From the NCBI GenBank assembly GCA_035457725.1, contig DATIBC010000005.1:1-19864 (forward strand): a DNA stretch of 19,864 nt, in the 5' to 3' direction. The notes beneath the pieces are model-generated. The model was not told the DNA's origin. It ran no database searches and saw only the letters and a list, made by a program, of their open reading frames with translations. This stretch comes from DATFES01 sp035457725 (GTDB lineage: Bacteria > Pseudomonadota > Alphaproteobacteria > CACIAM-22H2). Below, piece by piece: positions 7,541 to 15,405 of this stretch (positions are counted from its first letter, which is position 1; the number at the start of each line of letters is the position of its first letter). A program made the position numbers and the translations under genes.

Positions 7541-8668
7541 CTATGCGGCCGCAGGCGCCAGGGCCGCCACGCCCATTTCGGCGAGCGTAGTGCGAATGGC
7601 TTCGAGCGCTCCCTTCATGTCGCTCTCGTTGAGCCGGCCGATGCAACCGATGCGAAACGAGTCGGCGACGGTGAGCTTTCCCGGATAGATCACGTAACCC
7701 TTCGTGCGGAGCATGTCGTAAAAGACCTCGAAGACGAACTTCGGATCGCGCGGCGTGTGAAAAGTGACGATGATCGGCGCTTGCAATGCGTCGGGAAGCA
7801 GGGTGCGGAAACCCATGGCGCGCATGCCTTCGACCAGCACGCGGCAGTTTCGCGAATAGCGCGCGCCACGCCCGGCGATACCGCCTTCGGCTTCGTGCTC
7901 GGCGAGCGCTTGGTCGAACGCGGCGATGACATGCGTTGGCGGCGTGAACCGCCATTGCTTCGTCTTCTCCATGTTGATCCATTGATCGTGAAGATCGAGC
8001 GCCAGGGAATGCGCGTTGCCCTTGGTCTGTTCGAGCGCCGACTGCCGGCAGATGACGAGGCCCATGCCGGGAGCGCCTTCGAGACACTTGTTGCTCGACG
8101 CGGCAAGGGCGTCGTAGGGCGTCGTCTGCGCGTCGAGGGGGAGCGCGCCGAAGGCGCTCATCGCGTCGACCAACAGACGCCTTCCCGCCTTGGCCACCAG
8201 CTCGGCAATCTTTTCCACCGGATTCAAGATTCCCGAGGTGGTCTCGCAATGAACCACGGCGACGTGCGTTATATCGGGGTCGCCGGTTAGCATTTCGGCG
8301 ACGGCGCGAAGGTCGGGCGGCGTGTCTTCGGCCGTCTCGTAGACGGCGAAACGGCGGCCGATGACCTCGCAAATGCGTGCGATGCGTTTGCCATAGGCGC
8401 CATTGACCAGCACCAAAAGCTTGCCCGACTTTGGTACGAAGGTGCCGATCATCGCCTCGACGGCGAACGTGCCCGAGCCCTGCACCGGCACCGCCACGTG
8501 GGTGCCGACGCCGCCGGCGAGCTCGACCACGCGGGCGCGCATTCGACTATTCATGGCGATAAAGGCGGTGTCGCGCGAGCCCCAGTCCTTCAGCATCGCC
8601 TGCTTGGTAGTTCGTGACGTAGTGAGCGGACCGGGGGTCAGCAGCAGGGGTTCGGCGGGATCGGGCAT
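7541..8668 (-). CDS. phnW: 2-aminoethylphosphonate:pyruvate aminotransferase
   Basis: This PLP-dependent class V aminotransferase converts AEP and pyruvate to phosphonoacetaldehyde and L-alanine, the entry step of AEP degradation. The 375-residue product opens with LLLTPGPLTTS (8-18), carries HCETTSGILNP (140-150), the cofactor aspartate in VDAMSAFG (D168) and the PLP lysine in ASSNKCLEGAPGMG (K194). D168 and K194 coincide with the numbering I recall for the Salmonella enzyme, which supports the start. The ATG at 8668 is preceded by CCGGAG with a good spacing; an upstream ATG at 8701 adds 11 residues and has no ribosome-binding site. It is the first gene of the minus-strand operon, divergent from the lysR gene across a short promoter region, and its stop lies 22 bases from phnA. 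Confidence 0.95.
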   Translation of the reverse strand: MPDPAEPLLLTPGPLTTSRTTKQAMLKDWGSRDTAFIAMNSRMRARVVELAGGVGTHVAVPVQGSGTFAVEAMIGTFVPKSGKLLVLVNGAYGKRIARICEVIGRRFAVYETAEDTPPDLRAVAEMLTGDPDITHVAVVHCETTSGILNPVEKIAELVAKAGRRLLVDAMSAFGALPLDAQTTPYDALAASSNKCLEGAPGMGLVICRQSALEQTKGNAHSLALDLHDQWINMEKTKQWRFTPPTHVIAAFDQALAEHEAEGGIAGRGARYSRNCRVLVEGMRAMGFRTLLPDALQAPIIVTFHTPRDPKFVFEVFYDMLRTKGYVIYPGKLTVADSFRIGCIGRLNESDMKGALEAIRTTLAEMGVAALAPAAA

Positions 8669-8680
8669 ATTCGTCTCCGG
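8666..8680 (-). promoter_or_regulatory. phnW: Shine-Dalgarno and ATG start of phnW
   Basis: On the minus strand CCGGAG (8680-8675) is followed by the six-base spacer ACGAAT and ATG (8668-8666). This fixes the start 33 bases downstream of an in-frame ATG at 8701. Confidence 0.6.
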
Positions 8681-8701
8681 CGGTGGCATCGGCAGGGCCA
8701 T

Positions 8702-8773
8702 TGCGTGTCATTGTCGGGGCATATATAACATTGGTCAAATCGATTGTATTTATACTATCCATAGGTTCTATCT
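8702..8773. promoter_or_regulatory. Divergent phnW/lysR control region with promoter and operator-like repeats
   Basis: This AT-rich gap separates the phn operon from its divergent regulator. On the minus strand TTGACC (8738-8733) and GACAAT (8715-8710) are 17 bases apart and lie 42 bases before the phnW start, a reasonable promoter for the phn operon. The palindrome AATCGATT (8738-8745) abuts that -35. Next to lysR, alternating CTAT/ATAG/CTAT/CTAT units (8755-8775) form nested inverted repeats, including CATAG-N7-CTATG (8760-8776), whose second arm includes the lysR ATG. LysR-type regulators commonly bind such dyads and autoregulate; the assignment of these as operators is inference. Confidence 0.55.
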
Positions 8774-9652
8774 ATGAATTTCGCTGAATTGCGCGCGTTC
8801 CACGCCGTAGCCAGCGCCGGCGGCTTCACCCGCGCTGCCGAACGGCTGAACCTCACCCAGCCGACATTGTCGAGCCAAGTCGCGGTGCTCGAAGCAAGGT
8901 TCGGCGTCGCGCTCTTCCATCGCCGAGGGAGGCGGGTCGAATTGACCGCGCTCGGCCAGTCCTTGCGCGACGTGACGCGCCGCATTTTCGAGCTCGAGCA
9001 AGAGGCCGAGGAGCTGCTGAGCGCCGCCGAGGCGCTGAAATCGGGCGAGCTCAGGCTCGGCGCCGACAGCTCGCACCACATCATGGGACGGCTCGCCGAG
9101 TTCAATCGCCGCCATCCGGGTATCCGCGTCGCGCTCGCGGTCGGCAATTCCGAGGCGCTGCTCGCCGACCTGCTCGATTATCGCCTCGACGCGGCGGTGG
9201 TCGCCGACGTCGCCGCCGATCCTCGCTTCGTAACCCGGCTGCTGCGGCGCGATCCGCTGGTGGTCTTCGTGCCGCGTAACCATCCGTGGACCGGCCGCGC
9301 GGCGATATCGCTCGGCGAACTTGAAGGCCAGAGAATGGTGATGCGCGAGAGCGGCTCGATTACCCGCGCCATCCTCGAGCAGGCGCTGGCCCGCCGCGCG
9401 ATAAAGATCGACGCAGTGATGGAGATCGCCAGCCGCGAGGCGTTGCGCGAAGCCGTCGTCGCGGGGCTGGGAATCGGCGTGGTATCGGCGGCCGAATTCG
9501 GCGCCGATGCGCGGCTTGCCGCCGTTCCGTTTCACGAGAAATCGATGCAGATGTCCGAATACCTGGTGCGGCTCGCCGAGCGCCGCACGTCGCGCGCCTT
9601 GCGCGCGTTTCTCGACCTTTTCGAACCCGGCGTTATCCGTCCGATCACCTGA
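8774..9652 (+). CDS. LysR-family regulator of the AEP-catabolism type
   Basis: The 292-residue product has an N-terminal winged helix-turn-helix (about 1-60; core ASAGGFTRAAERLNLTQPTL at 13-32) and a C-terminal periplasmic-binding-protein-like effector domain (about 90-290). It is divergently transcribed from phnW, the classic position for a LysR activator, and a family of LysR proteins is known to accompany AEP catabolic genes. The likely inducer is AEP or phosphonoacetaldehyde, but the sequence does not show which. The ATG at 8774 is the first in frame and preserves the full first helix; it has no Shine-Dalgarno. TATACT (8751-8756) upstream could be its -10 element, which would give a very short leader. 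The dyad at its start codon suggests autoregulation. Confidence 0.87.
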   Translation: MNFAELRAFHAVASAGGFTRAAERLNLTQPTLSSQVAVLEARFGVALFHRRGRRVELTALGQSLRDVTRRIFELEQEAEELLSAAEALKSGELRLGADSSHHIMGRLAEFNRRHPGIRVALAVGNSEALLADLLDYRLDAAVVADVAADPRFVTRLLRRDPLVVFVPRNHPWTGRAAISLGELEGQRMVMRESGSITRAILEQALARRAIKIDAVMEIASREALREAVVAGLGIGVVSAAEFGADARLAAVPFHEKSMQMSEYLVRLAERRTSRALRAFLDLFEPGVIRPIT

Positions 9653-9714
9653 CTCGGCGAAAGGCTTGGGCTAGTCTCGGCGCCACCGGGAGCGCCGAAC
9701 AACGACCGCAGCAA

Positions 9715-11571
9715 ATGCCGCGCCTTCTATCCGACGAACAGTATCTCGACGCACTGCTGTCCCTGCCGCGCCTGGGTTCGGTCGAGGTCTCGCACGACCG
9801 CAAATGGGTTGCCTGGTCCTGGTATGGCCTCGGCCCGTCCGCCGATGTCTACGTCGCGCCGTGCGACGGCTCGACAGCGCCCGTGCGGCTCACCGAAACG
9901 GCGCAAGACAGCGACGTCGTCGCCTGGGGGTTCGACGACCGAACGGTGATCGTCGGCGAGGACTGCGACGGCGACGAACGCGTCCGGCTGTATGCGATCG
10001 ACCGGACGAGCCCGGGAAAGATGCGTCGACTGAGCGACGACAATCCCGAATATTTTTTACGCGGCGGCGCGCTGCATCCCAACGGGCGATGGCTGTTTTA
10101 CTCCGCAAACCACGATCCCGATTTGCGGCGCGAGATCGAGCCGCATTATCTGTTTCGCCACGATCTCGCCACCGGCGAGCGACGCGTGATCGCGCGGCCG
10201 CGGCGCGCAAACGCTTATGCGCCGCAGCTCAATGACACCGGCACGCATCTGCTCTACAGCCGCAAGGATCTCGATCCGGCGGGTCGACAGTATTGGCTGG
10301 TCGATGTCGAAGGAAAACAAGACCGTGAGATCTTGAACTTCGGCGCCGGGACGAAAATTCAGGCCGCATGGATGCCGGACGGACGGCATATCGTCATCGT
10401 CGCCGAGGCCGGCGGTCACAAGCGGCTCGGGGTATTCGACAGCCGATCGGGTGGCGTGCGGTGGCTGGTCGACGACCCCTCGCGCGACATCGAGTACGCC
10501 TACGCGCCGCGCGGGACACCGACGATCGCGCTCGTCGAGACGTCGCACGCGCGCAGTCGGGTGACCTTGATAAACCCGACATCCGGTCTCGAGCGGCCGA
10601 TCGCCGTCCCCGACGTTACGTTCATGCCGTCGGCGGGCCACGACGATGGATCATGGATCGGCGTCGCTCACGGCGCGCGGCAGCCGCGCGATATCGTGCG
10701 CTTCGATCCGGCGGTTCCCGACTTGGCGCGATCGCTGAGCATCACGGGCATGTGGACGCAAACCGCGTTACGGCCCGACGATTTCGTCGCCGCCGAGGAT
10801 TTCCGCTGGCGCGCCCATGACGGTACCGAGATCCAGGGCTGGCTGTATCGCGCCGAGGCGCCGACGCGTGGAACGATCGTGCTCGTTCACGGCGGTCCGA
10901 CGGCGCATAGCGAGGCGCGCGTCTACGCGCCGATCCAGTTCCTCGTTCGCAAGGGATTCAATGTGCTCGATCCCAACTACCGCGGCAGCACGGGCTTCGG
11001 GCTCAACTTCCGCGAGGCGATCAAGCGCGATGGCTGGGGCGGCGCCGAGCAGGACGACATCCGCGACGGCATCGCGGCGCTGATCAAGGCCGGCATCGCT
11101 CGTCCGGGCCGGATCGGCATCACGGGAACATCGTATGGCGGCTATTCGTCGTGGCACGCCATTACGCGCAAGCCCTCGTATGTGGACGCCGCCGCGCCGA
11201 TTTGCGGCATGACCGACCTCGTCGTCGACTATGAAACGACGCGGCCCGACCTTCGGCCCTACAGCGAGGAGATGATGGGCGGTGCGCCGGAAAATCAGCC
11301 GCAGCGCTACCACGATCGCTCGCCGATCCATTTCGTCCACAATATCCGCGGTCGACTGTTGATCGTGCAGGGCATGCGCGATCCGAACGTCACGCCCGAC
11401 AACGTTCATGCCGTGCGCCGCGCGCTCGAGGCGGCGGGCGTCGACTACGAGGTGCTCGCCTTCGACGACGAGGGCCACGGCATCGTCAAGCCGGCCAATC
11501 AGCGTCGCCTATACCGGAAACTCGCGCGCTTCTTCGCCGAAACTTTCATGGGGTCGCCGCTGGTCGCCTGA
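9715..11571 (+). CDS. S9-family (prolyl-oligopeptidase-like) serine peptidase
   Basis: The 618-residue product has an N-terminal beta-propeller-like half (about 30-360, with repeated strands ending in aspartate-rich turns) and a C-terminal alpha/beta-hydrolase domain. The oxyanion-hole motif LVHGGPTAH begins near residue 390 (H392), the nucleophile elbow is GTSYGGYSS (S473), and the other triad members are D556 in GMRDPNV and H588 in EGHGIV. This architecture is that of acylaminoacyl-peptidases and dipeptidyl-peptidase-like enzymes. No signal peptide is visible, so it should act in the cytoplasm. It lies 62 bases downstream of the lysR gene on the same strand and ends 9 bases from the convergent kinase-like gene. 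Its link to phosphonate use is unknown; it may be unrelated or may release AEP from N-acyl or peptide conjugates (speculation). The start has only a weak ribosome-binding site. Confidence 0.88.
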   Translation: MPRLLSDEQYLDALLSLPRLGSVEVSHDRKWVAWSWYGLGPSADVYVAPCDGSTAPVRLTETAQDSDVVAWGFDDRTVIVGEDCDGDERVRLYAIDRTSPGKMRRLSDDNPEYFLRGGALHPNGRWLFYSANHDPDLRREIEPHYLFRHDLATGERRVIARPRRANAYAPQLNDTGTHLLYSRKDLDPAGRQYWLVDVEGKQDREILNFGAGTKIQAAWMPDGRHIVIVAEAGGHKRLGVFDSRSGGVRWLVDDPSRDIEYAYAPRGTPTIALVETSHARSRVTLINPTSGLERPIAVPDVTFMPSAGHDDGSWIGVAHGARQPRDIVRFDPAVPDLARSLSITGMWTQTALRPDDFVAAEDFRWRAHDGTEIQGWLYRAEAPTRGTIVLVHGGPTAHSEARVYAPIQFLVRKGFNVLDPNYRGSTGFGLNFREAIKRDGWGGAEQDDIRDGIAALIKAGIARPGRIGITGTSYGGYSSWHAITRKPSYVDAAAPICGMTDLVVDYETTRPDLRPYSEEMMGGAPENQPQRYHDRSPIHFVHNIRGRLLIVQGMRDPNVTPDNVHAVRRALEAAGVDYEVLAFDDEGHGIVKPANQRRLYRKLARFFAETFMGSPLVA

Positions 11572-11580
11572 AATTACGCT

Positions 11581-12510
11581 TCACGGCTCGCCCCATTCGC
11601 GCACGAACTCGGGCCACGCCGCGTCGAACCGCGCAAGGCAAGTTTCAGTATATGCGACGAAATCATGCGCGATGTCGGAGTAAATCTCCGACACCAGGCT
11701 CCACATCGCCTCGCGCAACAAAGTCGCGCATTTCATCGCCGCGTAACTGCGCCGCAACGCTGCGTCGGGCGGCCGGCCGAAATAAGCCTCGAGCAGCCAC
11801 TCCTCCTGCGCCGGCGACAGGCCGTGATTTCCGGCCACCCCGCCGAGGTCGAAAAGCGGCGAATTGAACCCCGCATAGTCCCAGTCGATGAGCCAGAGCC
11901 GCTCGCCGTCGTCGATGAAGTTGGCGCCCAGCAGGTCGTTGTGGCCGAAAACGAGATCTATCGGGCCGACGGCGCGCGACAGCCGGTCGGCGAGGTCGCT
12001 CCAGCGCGCGAGATCGCCGGCACGCCGGCAGCCTCCCTCGTTTAGCGTCGCTGCATAGTCGCGGATTACGTGAAAGACCGAAAACGCCAACACCGGTCCG
12101 CGCAGATAACGCGGCACGTCGCGGTGACAGCGCCGTACGACCTCGAGGATTCGCGCCAGCATCGCGTTGTCGCGCACTTCGTCGGCCGTGAGTGTCCGGC
12201 CTTCGACGAAGCGCAGCACCATCATGTCGGGGGCGGCGTGGATCACTTCGGGCGAGATTCCGGCCTGGTGCGCGGCACGCGCGGCGGCGATGTCGTTGAA
12301 ACGCATGACCCCATGAACCGGGATATCGCCGCCGACGCGGGCGACCAATTTCTCGCCGCGGTCGACGACGAGAAAGTTCCGGTTCGTGATGCCGCCTCCG
12401 AGGGGCTCGGGGGTGACCGGTCCCGACCAACAAGGAAGGTTTGCGACCCGCGCGGCGGCGGCTTCGAGGGACAGCTCGGGATGTCGCAAGTGGTTCAGCG
12501 CTTGCGCCAT
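11581..12510 (-). CDS. Choline/ethanolamine-kinase-like phosphotransferase (APH superfamily)
   Basis: The 309-residue product has a protein-kinase-like aminoglycoside-phosphotransferase fold. Visible motifs are a glycine-rich nucleotide loop LGGGITNRNF (37-46), the Brenner-type catalytic loop FGHNDLLGANFI (H190, D192, N197) and the metal-binding LIDWDYAGFNSPLFDLG (D209). The HNDLLxxNFI plus IDWxYxG pattern is closer to choline/ethanolamine kinases than to antibiotic kinases. Its ATG lies 16 bases inside the end of the permease gene, so it is the fourth gene of the AEP transport operon and probably translationally coupled. AEP is an isostere of phosphoethanolamine, the product of ethanolamine kinase, which makes the association intriguing; the real substrate is unknown. 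An open frame continues upstream to 12753, but that part is antisense-like permease sequence and was excluded. Confidence 0.82.
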   Translation of the reverse strand: MAQALNHLRHPELSLEAAAARVANLPCWSGPVTPEPLGGGITNRNFLVVDRGEKLVARVGGDIPVHGVMRFNDIAAARAAHQAGISPEVIHAAPDMMVLRFVEGRTLTADEVRDNAMLARILEVVRRCHRDVPRYLRGPVLAFSVFHVIRDYAATLNEGGCRRAGDLARWSDLADRLSRAVGPIDLVFGHNDLLGANFIDDGERLWLIDWDYAGFNSPLFDLGGVAGNHGLSPAQEEWLLEAYFGRPPDAALRRSYAAMKCATLLREAMWSLVSEIYSDIAHDFVAYTETCLARFDAAWPEFVREWGEP

Positions 12511-14216
12511 GCCTGGAGGCGGCGCTGCAGCCCCGCGGTGACCAGCGCATGGGCGAGACGCACGGCCGCGGATGTGTAGACGATCATCATCGCCATCGCC
12601 GTCGCCGCCGTCGTCATGCCGTTGTCGTCCATGTTGATGACCGCCACCGAAGCCAGCTTGGTGTCGGGTGAATAGATGAATATCACCGCCGAGACGGTGG
12701 TCATGGCGTTGACGAAGAGATAAATGCTGATGTCGAGGATGGCCGGCAGGCATACCGGAACCGTGACTTTCCAGAAGGTGACGTAAAACGGAACCTTGAG
12801 CGACGCCGATACGGCCTCGAATTCGGAATCGAGCTGTTTCAAGGCGGTGACCGCCGTCAGATGGCTAACCGTGTAGAAATGGGTGATCGTGTTGATCACT
12901 AAAATCGCCATCGTGCCGTAGAGGAATACTAGCGGATTGCTCGGGTGGTTGAAGAAAAAGATGTAGCACAGGCCGAGCACGAGACCGGGGACGGCGAGCG
13001 GCAGCATGGCCAGCAACTGCACCAGGCTTCGCCCGAGGAGGAAACCCTTGCTCTTCTCCACAAGATAGGCGACGCAAAAAATAATCGCCGTGCCTATGAC
13101 CGCCGTCCACGCCGCAAGTTCCAGCGAATTCCAGTATGACGACCAGCCGGCGGAATCAAAATTGCCGAAAGCGTAATTATCGAGAGTGAGCGATAGGTTG
13201 TACGGCCAGAATTTGATGAACGACGCCCATCCGGCGACGGCGAGTACGCCGAAGATGGCCCCGCCGACCACGGCGCAAAACGCGAACATGATCCAATCGA
13301 AGCGCGGGTTCGGCTTCGGCTCGAGCGGCACGGCGCGCGCCGATAGTAGAGCGACCTGCTTTCTCTGCACCAAGCGGTCGACCGCGAAGGCGAGCACCGC
13401 CGGCGCCAGCAACACCATCCCGACGACCGCGCCCATGCCGAAATTCTGCTGACCGATGACCTGTTTGTAGATATCGGTTGCCAGCACGTTGTAGCGGCCA
13501 CCGATCACCTTCGGGATGCCGAAATCGGTGATCACCAGGGTGAACACGACGAACGCGGCGCTGATCAGACCGTAGCGCGCGCCCGGTAGCGTGACGGTGA
13601 GGAAGATGCGCGGCTTCGAGGCGCCGAGCGACACCGCCGCCTCGTAGAGCCGCGAATCGGCGAGCGACAGCGCCGTGACGATGATCATCAGGGCGTGCGG
13701 AAAACAGTAGAACACTTCGGCCATGATGATGCCGAGCGGGCCGTAGATCGACTGACCGAACAGCCAGTCCCTGACGATGCCCTGGTTGCCGAACATGTAG
13801 ATGAACGAGATCGCCGGCAGGAGCGAAGGCGCGAGGATCGGAATCAGCGCCAACGCCCGGAACATGCCCTTGAGCCGCATGCAGCTCCGGGTCAGCGCAT
13901 AGGCGTAGACGAAGGCGAGCGGGATGGTTATGGCGGTGGCGATTAGCGAGACTTCGAGGCTGTTTATTATCGAGTACGTTAGCGCCGGGTTGCTGAAATA
14001 CGTCGCGTAGTTGGCGAATCCTACGAACCCGCCTGCGCGATCCTCAAAGCTCTTCGACAGCAGACTCCACAGCGGCAGCACCATGGTGACGACGAGCCAG
14101 AGCCCGGCAAGCGCCAGGCTCGCCCGCATGATCCAATCGTCGCGGTCGAGCCGCCCGCGGACGCGCGACAGCGGCGTGGCGGGCCTGGCGTCGGCGGCGA
14201 TCGTCGCCATCGGCAT
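12495..14216 (-). CDS. phnU: AEP-type ABC transporter permease, two permease domains fused
   Basis: The 573-residue inner-membrane protein contains two tandem binding-protein-dependent permease domains of about six membrane segments each, so one polypeptide supplies both halves of the channel. The ATPase-docking EAA loops are visible at about 191-210 (YEAAVSLGASKPRIFLTVTL) and 466-488 (starting FEAVSASLK). Fused permeases of this length are typical of the second type of AEP importer (PhnU2 family) and of iron importers; phosphonate genes around it favour AEP. The ATG at 14216 follows the ATPase stop with no intervening base and GAAGAG lies just upstream, so translation is tightly coupled. A second in-frame ATG lies two codons later. 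The 3' end overlaps the kinase-like gene by 16 bases. Confidence 0.9.
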   Translation of the reverse strand: MPMATIAADARPATPLSRVRGRLDRDDWIMRASLALAGLWLVVTMVLPLWSLLSKSFEDRAGGFVGFANYATYFSNPALTYSIINSLEVSLIATAITIPLAFVYAYALTRSCMRLKGMFRALALIPILAPSLLPAISFIYMFGNQGIVRDWLFGQSIYGPLGIIMAEVFYCFPHALMIIVTALSLADSRLYEAAVSLGASKPRIFLTVTLPGARYGLISAAFVVFTLVITDFGIPKVIGGRYNVLATDIYKQVIGQQNFGMGAVVGMVLLAPAVLAFAVDRLVQRKQVALLSARAVPLEPKPNPRFDWIMFAFCAVVGGAIFGVLAVAGWASFIKFWPYNLSLTLDNYAFGNFDSAGWSSYWNSLELAAWTAVIGTAIIFCVAYLVEKSKGFLLGRSLVQLLAMLPLAVPGLVLGLCYIFFFNHPSNPLVFLYGTMAILVINTITHFYTVSHLTAVTALKQLDSEFEAVSASLKVPFYVTFWKVTVPVCLPAILDISIYLFVNAMTTVSAVIFIYSPDTKLASVAVINMDDNGMTTAATAMAMMIVYTSAAVRLAHALVTAGLQRRLQAWRKR

Positions 14217-15329
14217 TCAGCTCTTCGGATAGATGCGCAAGCGGTCGGCCGGCAGAGCGACCGACAGATTGCGCCCGACCGCGAGATCGAAGTCGCGCAC
14301 GAGATTGATCGAGAAGTCGGCTACGAATTCGTTCGGCCCACCGTCGAGAGGCTTGAGCGTGCCGCGGCAAAAGGAGCCGAGAAACTCGAGCCCCTCGATC
14401 GTCACGTCGACCACGTTCGGTGTCGATCGCTCGACTTGGCGGACGCTGACATCTTCCGGCCGGAAGCACAACTGTACGGCGGCGCCGGGCACCAGCCCGT
14501 CGCTGGCGCCGCATGCCACCTCGACCGCGCCCAGCCGCACGCGCCCTGGTGCCACGAGCGTGGCGTCGAGGAAATTCATCGTACCGACGAAATCGGCGAC
14601 GAACGGTGTCGCCGGGTGGCGATAAATCTCGACCGGCGTGCCGATCTGCTCGATGATGCCTTGGTTCATCACAACGATGCGGTCGGCCATCGTCAGCGCC
14701 TCCTCCTGGTCGTGCGTCACCATGATGGTGGTGACGCCGAGGCGACGCTGCAGCGCCCTGATCTCGTGGCGCAGGCGCACGCGCACGCGCGCGTCGAGCG
14801 CCGAGAGCGGCTCGTCGAGCAGCAGCAAGCCGGGCGAGATGGCGAGCGCACGCGCCACGGCGATCCGCTGCTGCTGGCCGCCGGACAGTTGCGCCGGGTA
14901 TTTCCGCACCTCGCCGGGAAGGCCGACCAGGCCCAGTAACTCGGCGACGCGCGCCTCCATCGCCGCGCGCGACAAACCGCGGCTACGCAATCCATAAGCA
15001 ACGTTGTCGAACACGCTGAGATTGGGGAACAGCGCGTAGGACTGGAAGACGATCCCGAAATCGCGCCCCGAAGGCGGCAGGCTCGAGATGTCGCGGCCGT
15101 CCTGCTCGATACGGCCGCTGGTCTGCAGGTCGAGGCCGGCGATGGCGCGCAACAGCGTCGTCTTGCCGCAGCCCGACGGGCCGAGGAAGCAAACGAACTC
15201 GCCGCGATAGATGTCGAACGAAACCTCCTTCAGCGCCACGAAGGAGCCGAAGAGCTTGCTGACGCGCTCGATGCGGAGATATGGGGCGTCGGCATCCGCC
15301 GGCGCCCCGCCGTTCGCTTTGACGTCCAT
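14217..15329 (-). CDS. phnT: AEP-type ABC transporter ATP-binding protein
   Basis: The 370-residue cytoplasmic ATPase powers the importer. Motifs in order are Walker A GPSGCGKTT (50-58), Q-loop VFQSYALFPN (Q96), signature LSGGQQQRIAVAR (148-160), Walker B LLLLDEPLSALD (168-179) and the switch histidine in MVTHDQEEA (H206). The C-terminal third (about 240-370) is a TOBE-like regulatory domain, including LCFRPEDVSV. This long form matches spermidine/iron/AEP-type importers (PhnT2 family); the phosphonate context favours AEP. Its stop codon abuts the permease start. Upstream lies a 76-base gap holding a strong stem-loop that separates it from the binding-protein gene. Confidence 0.9.
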   Translation of the reverse strand: MDVKANGGAPADADAPYLRIERVSKLFGSFVALKEVSFDIYRGEFVCFLGPSGCGKTTLLRAIAGLDLQTSGRIEQDGRDISSLPPSGRDFGIVFQSYALFPNLSVFDNVAYGLRSRGLSRAAMEARVAELLGLVGLPGEVRKYPAQLSGGQQQRIAVARALAISPGLLLLDEPLSALDARVRVRLRHEIRALQRRLGVTTIMVTHDQEEALTMADRIVVMNQGIIEQIGTPVEIYRHPATPFVADFVGTMNFLDATLVAPGRVRLGAVEVACGASDGLVPGAAVQLCFRPEDVSVRQVERSTPNVVDVTIEGLEFLGSFCRGTLKPLDGGPNEFVADFSINLVRDFDLAVGRNLSVALPADRLRIYPKS

Positions 15330-15340
15330 CGCGATCGCCG

Positions 15341-15376
15341 TCCGGCGTCCGTCACCCTCAGGGGACGAACGCCGGA
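15341..15376 (-). other. Strong intercistronic stem-loop between binding-protein and ATPase genes
   Basis: In the minus-strand transcript a 13-base arm (15376-15364) pairs with 15353-15341, allowing one G-U wobble, and the stem continues past a single bulged U with CCC/GGG closing a three-base loop: 16 pairs in 36 bases. The one imperfect pair is a G-U only in the transcribed (minus) sense; on the plus strand it would be an A-C mismatch. No U-tract follows, so a terminator is unlikely. It is better read as an mRNA-stabilising or processing hairpin protecting the upstream binding-protein message. Confidence 0.75.
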
Positions 15377-15405
15377 TTCCTTCGAACGTTACTGCTCGGC
15401 GACGG

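Noticed and set aside
9677..9698. Seven-pair inverted repeat TCGGCGC-N8-GCGCCGA between lysR and the peptidase gene
   Set aside because: No T-tract follows, and short GC dyads are expected by chance at this composition; not convincing as a terminator.
11581..12510. Aminoglycoside resistance kinase as an identity for the APH-fold gene
   Set aside because: The catalytic and metal loops fit choline/ethanolamine-type kinases better, and the gene is the coupled last member of a phosphonate transport operon.
12511..12753. N-terminal extension of the kinase-like frame
   Set aside because: It lies wholly inside the permease gene in another frame, is histidine/glycine-rich and precedes the natural start of the kinase fold.
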